Assembly: GCA_963281255.1 (NCBI GenBank)
Contig: OY725501.1
Location: 1,403,674-1,467,673, forward strand
DNA from: Aphrocallistes beatrix
Taxonomy: Eukaryota; Porifera; Hexactinellida; Sceptrulophora; Aphrocallistidae
DNA: 64,000 nt
Direction: 5' to 3'
Below are positions 45,765 to 57,949 of the stretch, piece after piece. The translations under genes were made by a program, and so were the position numbers. Position 1 is the stretch's first letter; each line of letters opens with the position of its first letter. The notes under the pieces were generated by a model. The model had not been told where the DNA came from. It saw only the letters and a program-made list of their open reading frames with translations, and searched no databases.

Positions 45765-46229
45765 ACGAATCGATTGAGGAAACTGCAAGGCGCAGAAAGC
45801 TGATTTTTGGCTATGGCTCCACTAAGTTCTGAACTCAAGAAAATATCGACTCATCATGGAATTATGACGTCATTGTCACTTTTTTTATAATTAAAAATTT
45901 CAGTTTTTCAACCATAGCTCAGCCATTTTAAGTGATTGAAGGCTGAAATCTTAATATAATGTGCATATTAATATACCTCACATATTATATAACCACCATC
46001 GGAAAATAATGACTCATCACTCTGTTATGACGTCATCATAACGCATCAAAGTTTTTAAAATTGACAAATTTGGTGATTTTTCGAGTGATATAAAACACTA
46101 AGATAGACATATTTAGAGATGGTATCTGCCTTATAATTAACCAATGTGACCCCAGGCGACCGAATGGAGCCTCCGGCTGACACAAAGTGTCCGCCAGCCG
46201 CGCAGCACAAGCAAGCGAAGCGCTCTTGT
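45757..46229 (+). mobile_element. HLE copy N
   Basis: A (TA)n run, then AACGAATCGATTGAGG to GAAGCGCTCTTGT at 46229. It lies head to tail with copy M. AP-1/CRE pair present (aatgactcatcac, ttatgacgtcatc). Confidence 0.88.
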
Positions 46230-46351
46230 ACTCAATAAATGTATTATTAACCCGTGCTAGTAAATTAAGAGAGTATTTACATACAGCAAACAATTTAAAT
46301 CACTCAAATATACTACAGATATTTTTTGCTCTAAATCAATACATACAAGTA

Positions 46352-46510
46352 TCTTATATATTAAAACGCTAGGATTTTTTGCTGTGTGTTTCTCCTATTT
46401 GATTGAAGAATTGTCAAGTCGTAGAGATATCAAATTGGCAGTAGGTATCAAATGTTATGACTACGATTAAGTTCTAAGATCTAAGCGAAATTTACACACC
46501 TATACAAAAG
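46352..46510 (+). mobile_element. Second HLE-type subfamily (HLE2), 5' portion
   Basis: tattaaaacgctaggattttt, then tttgattgaagaattgtc and aagtcgtagagatatc, matching 30480-30620. It follows an HLE copy here as it does at 30480. Confidence 0.6.
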
Positions 46511-46786
46511 AAGAAAACAATTTCTCACACCTTTTCTAAAAATATATATGACTGCACTATCACAATAGAAATCATTGTACGACACCACGATAGATTGTCA
46601 TTGTTATTAATATTTCAAAGCCACAACTTATGTTTAATATATTAAATGTACCATAGTGTATAGAAATAAAAAAAGATTATATGCATATTTTCACACCTTT
46701 ATATATGTACATATTTTCACATCATCTGATGAATTTTGAAAAATATGTAAGAGACTACCTTCCAAAGGGTGACACGGGTTACAATC

Positions 46787-47130
46787 TAGGTTGACTAATT
46801 CATGAATTAATGAATAATTCGAATAATTCATAATTCATCAAGACTGCGAAGAATTATTCAAAATTGAAAGTTTTTGCAAAAAAATATCATGAATTATATG
46901 AAAGAATTTTTCGAATAATTCTTAATTCAGGATTCTGAATAATTCGAATAATTCATATTTCCTGAATTATGAATAATTCCTAATTCAGGAATTATGAATT
47001 ATTCGAATTATTCATTAATTCGTGAATTAGTCAACTTAGCTTATGATTGACTAATTCATTCTTGAATTATGAATTATTCGAATAATTCATAATTCTTTGC
47101 CATTTTTTAATGAATTAGTCAACTTAGGTT
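46787..47130. mobile_element. AT-rich MITE cluster (TTGACTAATTCA ends)
   Basis: Repeats of gaataattcgaataattcat in both orientations between gttgactaattcatgaatt and tgaattagtcaacttag. An internal pair of ends at about 47035-47055 suggests two elements side by side. Confidence 0.65.
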
Positions 47131-47284
47131 ACAATAGATAAATAAAGTAAACAACAACAGAAACAAATTAAGAAACAAATTACAAAAATTGGCTAGAGAC
47201 TGGCTTCCAACGGTTAACAATGGCGTTTCTGTGGTGTAGATATAGAATATATTTTCTGATCCATAAAATATCACTAAGCAATAG

Positions 47285-48572
47285 GATATCAAAATCGAAT
47301 GGTCCTACGTTCATCGCCAAATGATATGGAACAACTCTTGAAATTTTCAACCCTCGTAAAAAGTATACTGAAAATCCACAAATTTCCTTGAGGGCCCTAA
47401 CCCTCCGAATATTTTGAACAAATTGGGAAATATAATTCATACTCCTAGCACTACAAAGTATAAGCCATTGGTTTAGAACGATTAATGAGCTTCTAAAAAG
47501 CATATTAGAAAGTTAGAGCGTGAGTATACGACTTTTAGTTTTCAAGTTAGGATTTCAAAAAATGCTAAGTCAGCACGTGATAAAAATTTAAAACTTAGCA
47601 TTCCATAAAATGTAGTACAATTTTTATCAAAGAATCATAAATATACTGTTATAAAAGTATATTAGAAATTGAGAGCTAAGAATTTGGGTATATATTTCCA
47701 GAGATAGGGAAGTATGTTTTGGGACCATTAATGGGGGGGACTTTGACCGAATTTGGGAGGAAAAAGTCAGAACTTCCAAAATAATCATAAAAAGTGCTCC
47801 AATTTTTCTGTACACAATCTTAGTGACAATTGTAATGATTCTTTAGTTTAATAGCTACATTTGGGAACATATTCCATGACTAGATTCGCCATTTTTTGAT
47901 ATAGTCAAAGTTCTCCATAGAATTTGTATTACAATAAAATCAATGATAAGTTGAGAAATATTTATTTTTTGACAAAGAGATGTTTGAGTAACCTATATAT
48001 TATCATATATATCCTTTCATTTAAGATTATAATAGATTATATATCTTCAATAGTTTTTAAGATTTGACATCGACCTCTTTAGGGACCATAGAGAGGTATA
48101 ATGTCCGAACTTTACCTATAATATACGATGACAAATGGTCGGATCTGAACAATTCTTTTAAAAAAATGATCAAAATTCTATTTTAGATACAATAGCTAAT
48201 ATCACAGCGGCCATTTCCCGAGCATTTAAATATGAACTCACTCATAGAGCTATTTTGAATGGAATGTATATGCTTTTTTTCTAAATTTTGTATTTTATAA
48301 TCTCTAAAGGGGTCAAAACAATTTTGAGGTCCATATCATTAAAAAATATCAAATAAGTAAGAAACTAATTGTTGAATCCGCCGAAAAACCACCAATAATT
48401 TTTAGAATTTTTAGTAACACTAAACTTGAGGGGGTCAATTCATAAAAGTCAAAATAAATACCGTCCAACAAGCACGATTAGATGGTAGACCACTAAGTAA
48501 TACAATGGAATTAACAGTAAAAATTTGACCATTTTTTTTACGTTAGGCGATGTTTTTCGAGGGCGGTAATAA
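47285..48572 (+). mobile_element. TTAA-family element, 5' truncated
   Basis: It matches 3300-6127 of the first copy (minus its Tc1), for example gaacaactcttgaaattttc and ccacaaatttccttgag. The right end gtttttcgagggcggta is followed by ataa rather than ATCCTTAA, so the last bases are mutated. It supplies the uninterrupted site for the Tc1 insertion at 4677. Confidence 0.8.
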
Positions 48573-49497
48573 ATTGTTTGCCTCATGATGCCTCATGATG
48601 TCTCATGATGCCAGATGTCTCATGATGCTACCGCTAAGATCTAATACTAAATCAACGCAAAAATCATAATAATCTTTTAATATATACACATTAACAGGAT
48701 GTATTTATAATGCGAAATGCGATAATTGGGATCTTTTGTCTAAGATGTGTGGTGAGCTCTAACTAAATTATTCATTTTCGCGGGTTTATGACAAGGTTTT
48801 TTGTTGCTATGCATAATAGGTGTATTCAATGATTGTACATGAATTTTATCAATGTTCAGGTTTGGTGAGTTGGCAGATCAAATATATTTAGACCAAAAGT
48901 TGCGAACGCTTTCCTTTCGACTTATTCATGGGTTCCTTCAGGCGAAGATGCCGTGGTGCTTTACTGTAAAAAGGTCAAACAGACATGTTTTGAAATAGCT
49001 TTGACCCAGATTGAGAGACTATACCTCCAGACGATGGGATATTGTATTTTCGAGAATCTCTTCTGTACTATGTTTTAAATAGAGTACTTTCATGACTATC
49101 AGACTTAATACAATAAGGAAATACATTTCAATATTTAAAGAAGGCAGCAATTCCTTAACATTCCAGCTCCATAATAGTTTGATGGCAAAAGCTCGAAGGA
49201 AATTGGCAAGCAATTTGGATTACGAAACCACAGGTTTCATCTGCTTACTACGAGCTCGTAACATGCTCTTGTAAGGGGAACTGCTCAAATTGTAAATGTA
49301 GGAAGATGTAACTAAAGTGCACACCAAATGCGAAAGAGAAATCGAAAACTCGAAGAATAACTACGTAAATAAATGGAACGCTAAATAAACACTTTAAGAA
49401 AGAAACAATTCCAAATTACCCTTAGTTTTCGTTGCATCCATGGATCCTGCTTAGTCACTGATTGAATTCACACCAATTTCTGGATTTAATAAAGATA
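48573..49497. other. No gene seen
   Basis: A short direct repeat of 'ctcatgatg' (four copies, about 48582-48635) and two overlapping opposite ORFs near 49019-49274 without recognisable motifs. Nothing else is supported. Confidence 0.5.
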
Positions 49498-49666
49498 CAT
49501 TCAGGGTCGCTTATAATGAACATTCGTTTATTATGAACTAACCTCCTGGTCCCAATTCCTTTTTTTAGATATGATTTGTATTCAATCAAGTTCGCTTAAT
49601 ATGAGTATCTCTATTATGAACAGATCTTTTGATCCGCTGGTGGTTCACAATAAGCGACCTCGACTG
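49498..49666. mobile_element. 169-bp pogo-like MITE
   Basis: Right end (inverted) CAGTCGAGGTCGCTTATTG and left end CATTCAGGGTCGCTTATAA, flanked by TA. Confidence 0.8.
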
Positions 49667-50137
49667 TATTTAGAACGATTTTGATAACGCTATCAAAATG
49701 TTGCAGCTGAAATATTCCCGTAACGTCAAAATATTTGGTGTTTTTCAAAGTAATCATGGGCAAAATGGGCCAATATTAATCCCTCAGTGAAAGTCCTAAA
49801 TGGCAACAGCCTTTAGTTAATTTTTAGATTATGCCGTCAACCTTTAAGATCACCATCTTCCCAAGAAGTAAAATATTGAGTCGTTCCGATTCAAAAGTTG
49901 TTTAGGAATACTGTATCCACCAGGGTTTCATTTATACATTGACTCAAGGGATGGCAAAATTTGGGTTTTGAGGAATAAGGGGTGGCGAGGCCGTAACTGC
50001 GTGAGATAGGGTTGTCTGGGAGCATCCTCCCCCTGGAAATGTCAAGGGATGGCGAATGAGATCCAAGGGATGGTGGGAGCCATCCCTCGCCATCCCCTAA
50101 ATGAAACACTGTCCACAGTATGCTTGAAGATTTAATA

Positions 50138-50613
50138 CACTCCCTGGACAAAAGTATTCGTACACCCCAATATTTCCCGCCAGAATTGTTATAAAAATAA
50201 TCAATTTGTGAAGTCTTAACATCTAACCAGTAACAGATATACTACTAAATCTGGCTTAAAATTTGTTTCCTTCACATTCAAATTACTCACTTTATAAGCT
50301 GTCAACTTATTACTCTCCTTCAACATTAAGTATTTTCGGCATTTGTTACCCTATGACACATATCACGAGTTATCACCATTGTATATGATGGCATTAGTGG
50401 TATGGGTTGGCACAGTTTGAAAATATTTAACTTTATAGAAGATTAATCCAGTGGATTATAAAATGAGTAATTCGAATATGGAGAATTCGCATTTGGAGTT
50501 AAATTAAGCGCATCTCTTACAAATGGAATGCCCTTGACTCGCTAAATAACTTAGTATTATAACTATTTGTAAGGCAAATTTTGGGGTGTACGAATACTTT
50601 TGTGCAGGCAGTG
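50138..50613. mobile_element. 476-bp Tc1/mariner MITE
   Basis: CACTCCCTGGACAAAAGTAT and, inverted, CACTGCCTGCACAAAAGTAT, followed inward by the inverted gtacaccccaa; TA on both sides. Related in end type to 43408-43888 but with different interior. Confidence 0.88.
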
Positions 50614-50856
50614 TATTTAACAAACAACGTTTGTTGGCGGCAGGATTTCATGCTCTCATCAATCCGCGCAGATCAGAGCAACTTTCGCAAAAGTCACTTG
50701 ATGTCTCATCCTAGATGGCTTTGTTTGAAATAGGCATGATATTGAACTTGCTTTCCCCAAAATGGGGGATAAATTAAAAACAGTGACGGGCTTCTAAAGA
50801 ATTTAAGTGGCTATAGCAAAATAATTGAAAATGATTCCTAATACCAAATTCTAATT

Positions 50857-51039
50857 ATGAATAAAAATTTCGGAATGTTAATATTTAAAATATATGTAGG
50901 TCCAACTCAAATGACTATAATAGAAAAATGTAAAACTGCAAAACATATAAACGAAGAATATTTAACTAAAAGAAAATATTCCAAATATGACATTCTATTC
51001 TACGATAGTGCATTTTTATATGTAATTATAACTAAATAG
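50857..51039 (+). CDS. Hypothetical 60-residue ORF
   Basis: ATG to stop with Lys/Tyr/Ile-rich composition (GPTQMTIIEKCKTAKHINEE). No domain is recognised. It lies inside an ABCA intron on the opposite strand. AT-rich DNA yields such ORFs by chance, so support is weak. Confidence 0.15.
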   Translation: MNKNFGMLIFKIYVGPTQMTIIEKCKTAKHINEEYLTKRKYSKYDILFYDSAFLYVIITK

Positions 51040-52187
51040 TTGAAGCCAATAATGCTATATATAGTAAGGTATGAAACTACAAAAATCAAAAATGATAAAT
51101 AATCAAGCGAAAAAAATCCATTGGATTCTCCACATAAGACTTTCTATTCGTTAATAATGCTAAATATAAAGATTAGATAAAGGCTGAAGAGATATAGTTG
51201 CTGATCGGAAGAACAAAGTTAGCCCATTGAATTTTCGCTCTGGTGGCTTTCCTACACATTTTCCTAGGCTACATATGTTTTTAAAATAGTAGATTTCATC
51301 GATCATATACCCCCTGAATCGATACTGATATGTTCTCCGGGGATCTACAATCTGGGAGAGGAGCTAAACCTACTGATAGTTGCTGAGTGGGCATAAGCTA
51401 TGTGTGTGTGTACATATAATAGCGCGCGTTGACAGAGAAAACTCGTCAATCAGAGGTAAAGAAAGATAGCACAAAGTGCATTCAGCTCAGATTACATTGC
51501 CAAAGCATGAAATTGGAGCAAAATGCTAAAGATAGTGCGAGGTTAGAACCCCTTACCTATGTCTTGATGTTTAAACCCACTAAACACTGCACTGTAAGGT
51601 TCCATTTTAAAATTTGATGTTCCGATTTGATGGTTCCTAACCATTCGAAGATAAATAGTAGGTTTAATTTGTGAGGGGGGGCTCCCCAAATTTGGGGGGT
51701 ACCCACCATTTTAGGTTTCAATTTGTTGGCGTTTCACCCATCTAAGTACTATATGTAGGGTTTTCGCAATAAGAAGTGTGATGAATTGCATATCCATATG
51801 AAGCGGTACGAATGGTGTTGCCGTGGACATACCACTTTTTTTATAAATTATTGTATGGACGATTAGGTAGATGAGCCAATTACTAAGCATTTTTGTGAAG
51901 AAAAGTCCCTTTTCAAAAACATTGCACTCATGAAAGTTGTTTCAAATATTAACATTTTCTATCACCAGGAAAAGTTCATTTAAAGTAAATGGTATTACAA
52001 AACAATAAAAAATTGTTGATGAAAACAAAAAAAATGAGGATAAGTAAATATAAGTTTAGACCACTTCACGTTCTATCTTTAATCGTTTACGGAAATTTGA
52101 ACAATTAAATGAAATCATCAAATTTCAATTTTCTTAAATTATGTGCTCTTGTTTTTGTCAATTGCAAATTAAACTATTTCAATAATT
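51040..52187. other. No gene seen
   Basis: AT-rich sequence. At about 51676-51712 a block rich in G/C runs (ggggggctccccaaatttgg) resembles the outer end of the palindrome at 53808-55322. Confidence 0.45.
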
Positions 52188-53350
52188 ATCCTTACTATTA
52201 AAACTCGATTAATGTGTATATGTTGCAGTGTAAATGCGAAACTGGTGGATTCGCGAATACACTGAATAGTTAGTGGATTCGCGAATACACTGAATAGTTG
52301 GGTGGATTCGCGAAAACACCGGTGCAAATGCGAAACCTTTTTATCTTAAATCTTATGGTTGGTTAATTATATAACTCAAAGGAAATACGTAGTATTTATA
52401 CTATTACCTATTAGAAATACTCAGCTGTTTCATAACTAAAAATTTGACAGTAAGATGATGTAAACAACATGTTTTCAAAGCTACTATACAACTACATTTT
52501 TGGCGTGAGAAAGTAAAGTTTCTAAACTTAAAACATACCAAAAAGCAAATAATATAACATAGCATGAGGAGTGATGTATGTAATGTAAGAATAATTTATC
52601 ATACTTGAAGATTACATGAAAACGATTTAGAATAAGGTTTTACATTCATTGATCTTGAATAAAAGTTTTGTTGTAATCTAGTTGTTCCTATGAGAAATAT
52701 AAATCAACCATAAGATTTAAGATAAAAAGGTTTCGCATTTGCACCGGTGTATTCGCGAATCCACCAACTATTCAGTGTATTCGCGAATCCACTAACTATA
52801 TTCAGTGTATTCGCGAATCCAACTGTTTCGCATTTACACTGCAACATATATACTACTATATATATATATATATATCTGTAACGAATTGATTGAAGAAACT
52901 ACAAGGCACAGAAAGCTGATTTTTGGCATGTAGGAGTCTTTTGGCTAGGGCTCCAGTAAGTTCTGAGTTCAGACGAAAATGTCGACTCATCATGGAATTA
53001 TGACGTCATTGTCACATTTTTAAAAGTTAAGCAATACAGTTATTCGAGCATAACTCAGTCATTATAGGAGATAGAAGGCTGAAATTTTAATAGAATATGT
53101 ATACTAACATACCTCACATATGATGGAACTATCATCAAAAAATGTTAACTCATCACTTTGTTATGACGTCATCATTACGCAGCAAAATTTTTCAAATTGA
53201 CAAATTTGATAATTTTTCGTGCGATATCGATTATAACATTAGGACATGCGTATTTAGGGATGTTACCTCCCTTATAATTAATCAATGTGCCCCCAGGCGC
53301 CCACAAAGTGTCCGCCAGCCGCGCAGCGCAAGCAAGCGAAGCGCGCTTGT
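52188..53350 (+). mobile_element. HLE copy P, split by a 626-bp element
   Basis: 5' block CCTTACTATTAAAACTCG at 52192, insertion 52221-52846, (TA)n run, core from 52876, GC-rich end at 53350. AP-1 is degraded; both TGACGTCA sites are present. Confidence 0.9.
52221..52846. mobile_element. 626-bp inverted-repeat element with subterminal direct repeats, in HLE copy P
   Basis: Ends TGTTGCAGTGTAAATGCGAAA and their complement, flanked by TA. Each end carries two to three copies of a unit with ggattcgcgaatacactgaa, inverted between ends, then tgcaaatgcgaaaccttttt and tttaagataaaaagg. No protein. Confidence 0.9.
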
Positions 53351-53807
53351 TAAATATAAAATGTTTGTTAACAGTTGTTAGTAAAAGTATTTGTTACTAT
53401 TAGCAGCTTTAGTAGTAAAACTTGCTGGTAAGAACATATTTAGCATCTTTGAAATCATAAAGTGGATTTAAAGCAAAGTAATTGGATAATTCAATGAAAT
53501 AGTGGAATGGTCAATAATCTTAAGTCACCTCCCAAATTTTAAGACTAGTGTGAGGATGCATACATTTCAGTTGTCAAGATTGATTCAATAAGTATTCTAG
53601 CTAAACACTATTACTCACCGCTTCAAAATATAATTGTTTTGGATAGTTCAATTAGAGCACTGCTGAACGACGAAATCTGATTTCATATAGTACTTAAAAA
53701 AAGTATTAACTTTTTTGGTAGTTTTGAGTTTTGAGGGGTATCTTTGGCCAAAATTAAGCCCATGCCACTTTGGCATGTTTGGGCAATTTTTTTAATGCAA
53801 ACTTAAA

Positions 53808-55322
53808 TATTTGGGGGCGCCAGAATTAATCGGACAATTCCCCTTTCATGAGATTACTCTAAAGATCATGTAGAGTGTAGATTTATGCTAATTTGAATTC
53901 ATGGAGTATAAGGGAGCAAAATACGGGTTCACTCGATGAGGTTATTAAGAGGTTTGAATTTGGAATGTTGTACATTCCTGCATCGTCAAGGAAAGTATTC
54001 TGCTCGGATATGGTCATGTGATTCTTCAAATATCTCCAAATTTAACGCTGAATACGAATATAAAATAATTGAGTAATTGTGTATGTTATGGCTGTCCAAT
54101 GAGATTGGCAAGCATAGACATTTACAGTCAGGAGGTGGTCACAGGAATTTTCCAAACCGGGGAAAGGTGGGGCCAAAGAGAGGCCTTCCAATTATTTGGG
54201 TTAGGTGGTCGAATGTAATCCAGGGGCGCAGAATCAAACTCGGGGGAAATGCCCCGGATGCCCCCCCCCTCCCCCTGGGACTGCACCTGTTAACAGTATT
54301 TCCCAAATTGTTGGCATTGAACTTTAACTTCGTGTAATATTAACCATATGTTTATGAAGAGTATTATAATTTCAGGACGACTTCATTTACGAGTTTACAT
54401 TCAATAAAAAAATATATAAATATATATATACAATATCTTGAGTTACACTATCATGTCATGCGGTTAAACAGCACCTTTTCTGGATTGCAAATTCATTTTT
54501 GTCGAATTTTTTGAAAATCCCAACTTAATCAATGTGAGCCCAGGAGCCCAAAGGGCGCCTCCGGCGGACACAAAGTGTCCGCCCGCCGCGCAGCGAAGCG
54601 CGCTTGTACATAGATGTTTACATAACTAAATGTAGTATATTAGAATACATTACTATACTGTGATAGATATTTGTTGGGATTTTCCAAAAATTTCGACAAA
54701 AATGAGTTTGCAATCCACAAAAGGTTAAACCGCATGGTATGATAGTGTAACTCAAGATATTGTATATCTATATGTATATATTTATACATTGAATATAAAT
54801 CGTAAATAAAGTCATCCTGAAATTATAATACTCTTCATAAAAATAAGTTTGATATTACACGAAGTTAAAGTTCAATGCCAACAATTTTGGGACGTCCTGT
54901 ATACAGGGGCGGTCTCAGGGGGAGGGGGGCCACCCGGGGCATTTGCCTCGAGTCCGAGTTGGATTACATTCAACCACCTAAGCGAAAATCATAGGAGGGC
55001 CCCCGAGTGTTTTGACCAACCCCCTGACTGTAAATGTCTATACTTGTCATCTCGGATCATACGCAATTAGGTTTTAATGTTGATATTCGTCTTCAGCAAT
55101 AAATTTGGAAAATTTGAGGGGTCACATGACCATATTCGAGCAGAATATTTTCCTTGACGACGCAGGAATGTACAACATTCCAATCTCAAATCGTCTAGTA
55201 GCTCCATTGAGTGACCCCTGGTTTTGCGCCCCTATATTCTATGAGTTCACGCCAAATCGAGTCAATATATTGGAAATATGGAGGTCACTACTAAATTTGG
55301 GGAGCCCCCCCCCCAAATAAAA
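53808..55322. mobile_element. 1.5-kb palindromic element with an HLE fragment at its centre
   Basis: Left arm (53808 to about 54515) and right arm (about 54660 to 55322) are inverted copies. Shared blocks are gaatgttgtacattcctgc, agacatttacagtcagg, gcattgaactttaacttcg and cactatcatgtcatgcgg with the matching complements. The ends are G/C runs (tttgggggcgcc and ccccccccccaaa). The superfamily is not assigned. ORFs in the arms are mirror images of each other and not coding. Confidence 0.85.
54522..54607 (+). mobile_element. HLE 3'-end fragment in the palindrome loop
   Basis: taatcaatgtgagcccagg, the hairpins, and cagcgaagcgcgcttgt; no core. It lies almost exactly between the two arms of 53808-55322. 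Confidence 0.85.
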
Positions 55323-55499
55323 CACTATGTGCACCACCCAAACAGATTTTTGTGCCTCCATTTGTTTATTTAATAATTCATGTCACCGAGAAGACCTGAA
55401 AAGAAGAGGGTCAGATAAACATATTTAAAGTTTAATTAGTCTGATAAATCAACAGCAGATATGAGGGAACTTTGAATGCAGACTGTTTTTGGTTCGCAT

Positions 55500-56073
55500 T
55501 TCTAGTTTTTGAGTTTTAGAGTCTCAAAGTCGATTTTTTTCGATTTTCGGTAACACATTATAATGGTAGAGGCTTCTCCATTCTGTAAATTTTTTGGAAC
55601 ATACCATAGGAACAAAAGAAATTAGGAACAGAAAATAGTTAATTTTATAGGTGTAAGAAAAAAAGTTCCCAAACCGGCGAAAAAGGTATTTTTTTTGCAA
55701 ATCAGCAATAAAATCACAAAGTCACCAGATACCAAAAATGGAGTGGTCCTATGCTTATCGCACAATGATATTGAACAACTCTTGAAATTTTCAAATCTTT
55801 ATCTCAAGCAATTTTGACTTTTTTTTTAAGACGGTCAATTTTGAAATTTGAAAGTCCCGAGATATAGAGATTTCAAGTTTAAATGTTAAGAACAATGAAA
55901 ATGAATAATTAAGGATAAATAAAAGCATTCACCGACATTTATTCGCATTTATATTGATGATTTAGGTATACCCCCAATAAACTTTAGAAAAAATAGCAAA
56001 AGTAAACTAAATCCGCAAATTTCCTCGAGACCCCTAACCCCAATATTTTGAGATAATTGTGAATAATACTACA
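55500..56073 (+). mobile_element. TTAA-family element, internal part only
   Basis: It matches 3000-3640 of the first copy (agtctcaaagtcgat, gaacaactcttgaaatttt, acatttattcgcattta) and is cut off by the MITE at 56076. Confidence 0.75.
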
Positions 56074-56075
56074 TA

Positions 56076-56740
56076 GGGCATTCCAAAAGTTCTCGTCCCT
56101 AATCTGTATCTCAAATGAGAGTGAAAATAGGTTATTTTCGATTTGTCCATTGTATTCCTTAATTAACGAGGAATACTTGGGGTCAAAGGTATAAATAGAA
56201 ATGACCCCGCTTTCATTTTCACTCTCAGTTTACTTTCAATTAACTTTCACTTTCACTTCAACATTCCTGGACATGTACGGGTTTTAAGGGATCAGCTTCC
56301 AATTTGTATATTGGTTTATTTTAAGAGGACAATTATTGTGGTTCCTATATTATATTTTTGTGCATCGGTTTAGGGCACTGCCTTTGAACGTGATTTTGGG
56401 GTTCCCTTTGATATATTTCAGTTCTGAGCAGATTTAGATTAAAACTGATCCCGCCATCCAATTCTACGCATCAACTAACATATATATTGAATTCTCTATT
56501 ATAGTATAAGTATAATAGTTTGAGGCTGAGGGAATAATTGTGTTTTGAAGTGGTTACTACCATTTTTGTCCCACTTTTTGAGTTCCGAAAATTGACAAAA
56601 AATCCACTAAAAGTGGCATGATATTTTTTCAACACGAGCAATACTATTGAACACCTCCCGATTACTTTTTCACATTGGTTCTTAATTATTTCACCTTTAA
56701 TGACCTTACTCTACGATTTTCACAACTTTTATTCTTCAAA
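56076..56740. mobile_element. Mariner-type MITE (GGGCATTCC family), right end lost
   Basis: Begins GGGCATTCCAAAAGTTCTC after TA at 56074-56075. It parallels 9309-11613 without that copy's insertions. Similarity ends at about 56740, where ABCA intron sequence begins. Confidence 0.8.
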
Positions 56741-57061
56741 TGGAAAGACTTATAACCTATTGCAAACCAAGCGTGATTCAATAGATCGCACAACAAACCT
56801 CAAAATATTAGAAAAACAGCTGATTGTAACCTGGAAGCAGTTCTTACCAGAAACCTTGGGGAAGTACATAGCAGGGATGGCTTCTCGCATTAAAATGTTT
56901 AAATTTAAATGGAGAATATATAGGAAAGTAAATAATAACCTTTCTAATTTGCATTATTGCAACATACATGTCACAAAATGGGACATCACTTTCATAATAC
57001 CCTATATATAAATAAATGACAAAAAACAATACCTTTAAAATAACATAAATATAATATAAAC

Positions 57062-57206
57062 CTGAAATTGAGCGAATAGTATCCAGATCAATTCTCAAAT
57101 CATGTCCAAAAAAAGAAACATGCCCTTTATCAAAATTGTTTAAGCCATTTAGAATATTAAATAAACTACTTTTCCCAGCTCCGTTAACTCCCAAAATAAC
57201 GAGAAC
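57062..57206 (-). CDS. ABCA-type transporter exon: Walker A
   Basis: A 145-bp phase 0-to-1 exon, acceptor ttatttttgcttccttaag, donor caatttcag/gtttat. It reads VLVILGVNGAGKSSLFNILN, with an intact Walker A (GVNGAGKSS), then GLNNFDKGHVSFFGHDL and TIRSIS. Spliced to 23983-24198 it gives TIRSISGYCLQYNTLWDEL, matching the ABCA spacing between Walker A and Q-loop. The intron to the next exon is about 33 kb. Exons for the membrane domain should lie further along the minus strand at higher coordinates, largely outside the window. Confidence 0.92.
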
Positions 57207-57376
57207 CTTAAGGAAGCAAAAATAATTAATATTCTTAGAGATTATTGTATTGGAAGATGCAATATCTAAATATTGTTTGTTATATAATATAGACTTAAGA
57301 TAAAGTAAATTTGAACAGTTATTGGTGATCATGATAACTAGTGATCCCTAAACGATTTGGTAAATATAGCTACTTA

Positions 57377-57949
57377 GGGCATTCAAAAAGTTCTCATCCC
57401 AATCTGTATCTCAAATGATAGCGAAAATAGGATATTTTGGATTTGTCCATTGTATTCCTTAGAGGATCAGCTTCCAATTTGTATATTGATTTATTTTAAG
57501 AGGACAATTATTGTCGTTCCTACATTGGACTTTTGTACATCGGTTTAAGGTAGTCCCTTTGAACGTGATCTTTGAGGTTCTCTTTGATATATTTCAGTTC
57601 TGAGCAAATTTAGATTAAAACTGATCCCGCCATCGAATTCTACGCATAAACTAACATATATTTTGACTTCTCTAAAGTATTCTAGTTTTAGGCTGAGGAA
57701 ATAATGTGTTTTGAAGTGGTTTAATACTACTACTTTTGTCACACTTTTTAAGTGGCGAAAAATAGCCAAAAATCCACTAAAAGTGGATTGACATCTTTTT
57801 CAACACGAGCAATTCTATTAAGCACTTCCGTTTACTTTTTCAAATTGGTTATTAATTATTTAACCATTAATGATCTTATTTACGATTTTCACAATTTTGA
57901 TTCCCCAAATTTAGCTTCACATTGGGAAGATTCCAACTTTTCGATACTA
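57377..57949. mobile_element. Mariner-type MITE (GGGCATTCC family), third copy
   Basis: Begins GGGCATTCAAAAAGTTCTC and follows the same order of blocks as 9309-11613. Its right end is replaced at 57950 by the mariner relic. Confidence 0.8.

Noticed and set aside
54077..55320. ORFs in the 1.5-kb palindrome
   Set aside because: They come from the two inverted arms and differ by stops and shifts between arms; no protein family was recognised.
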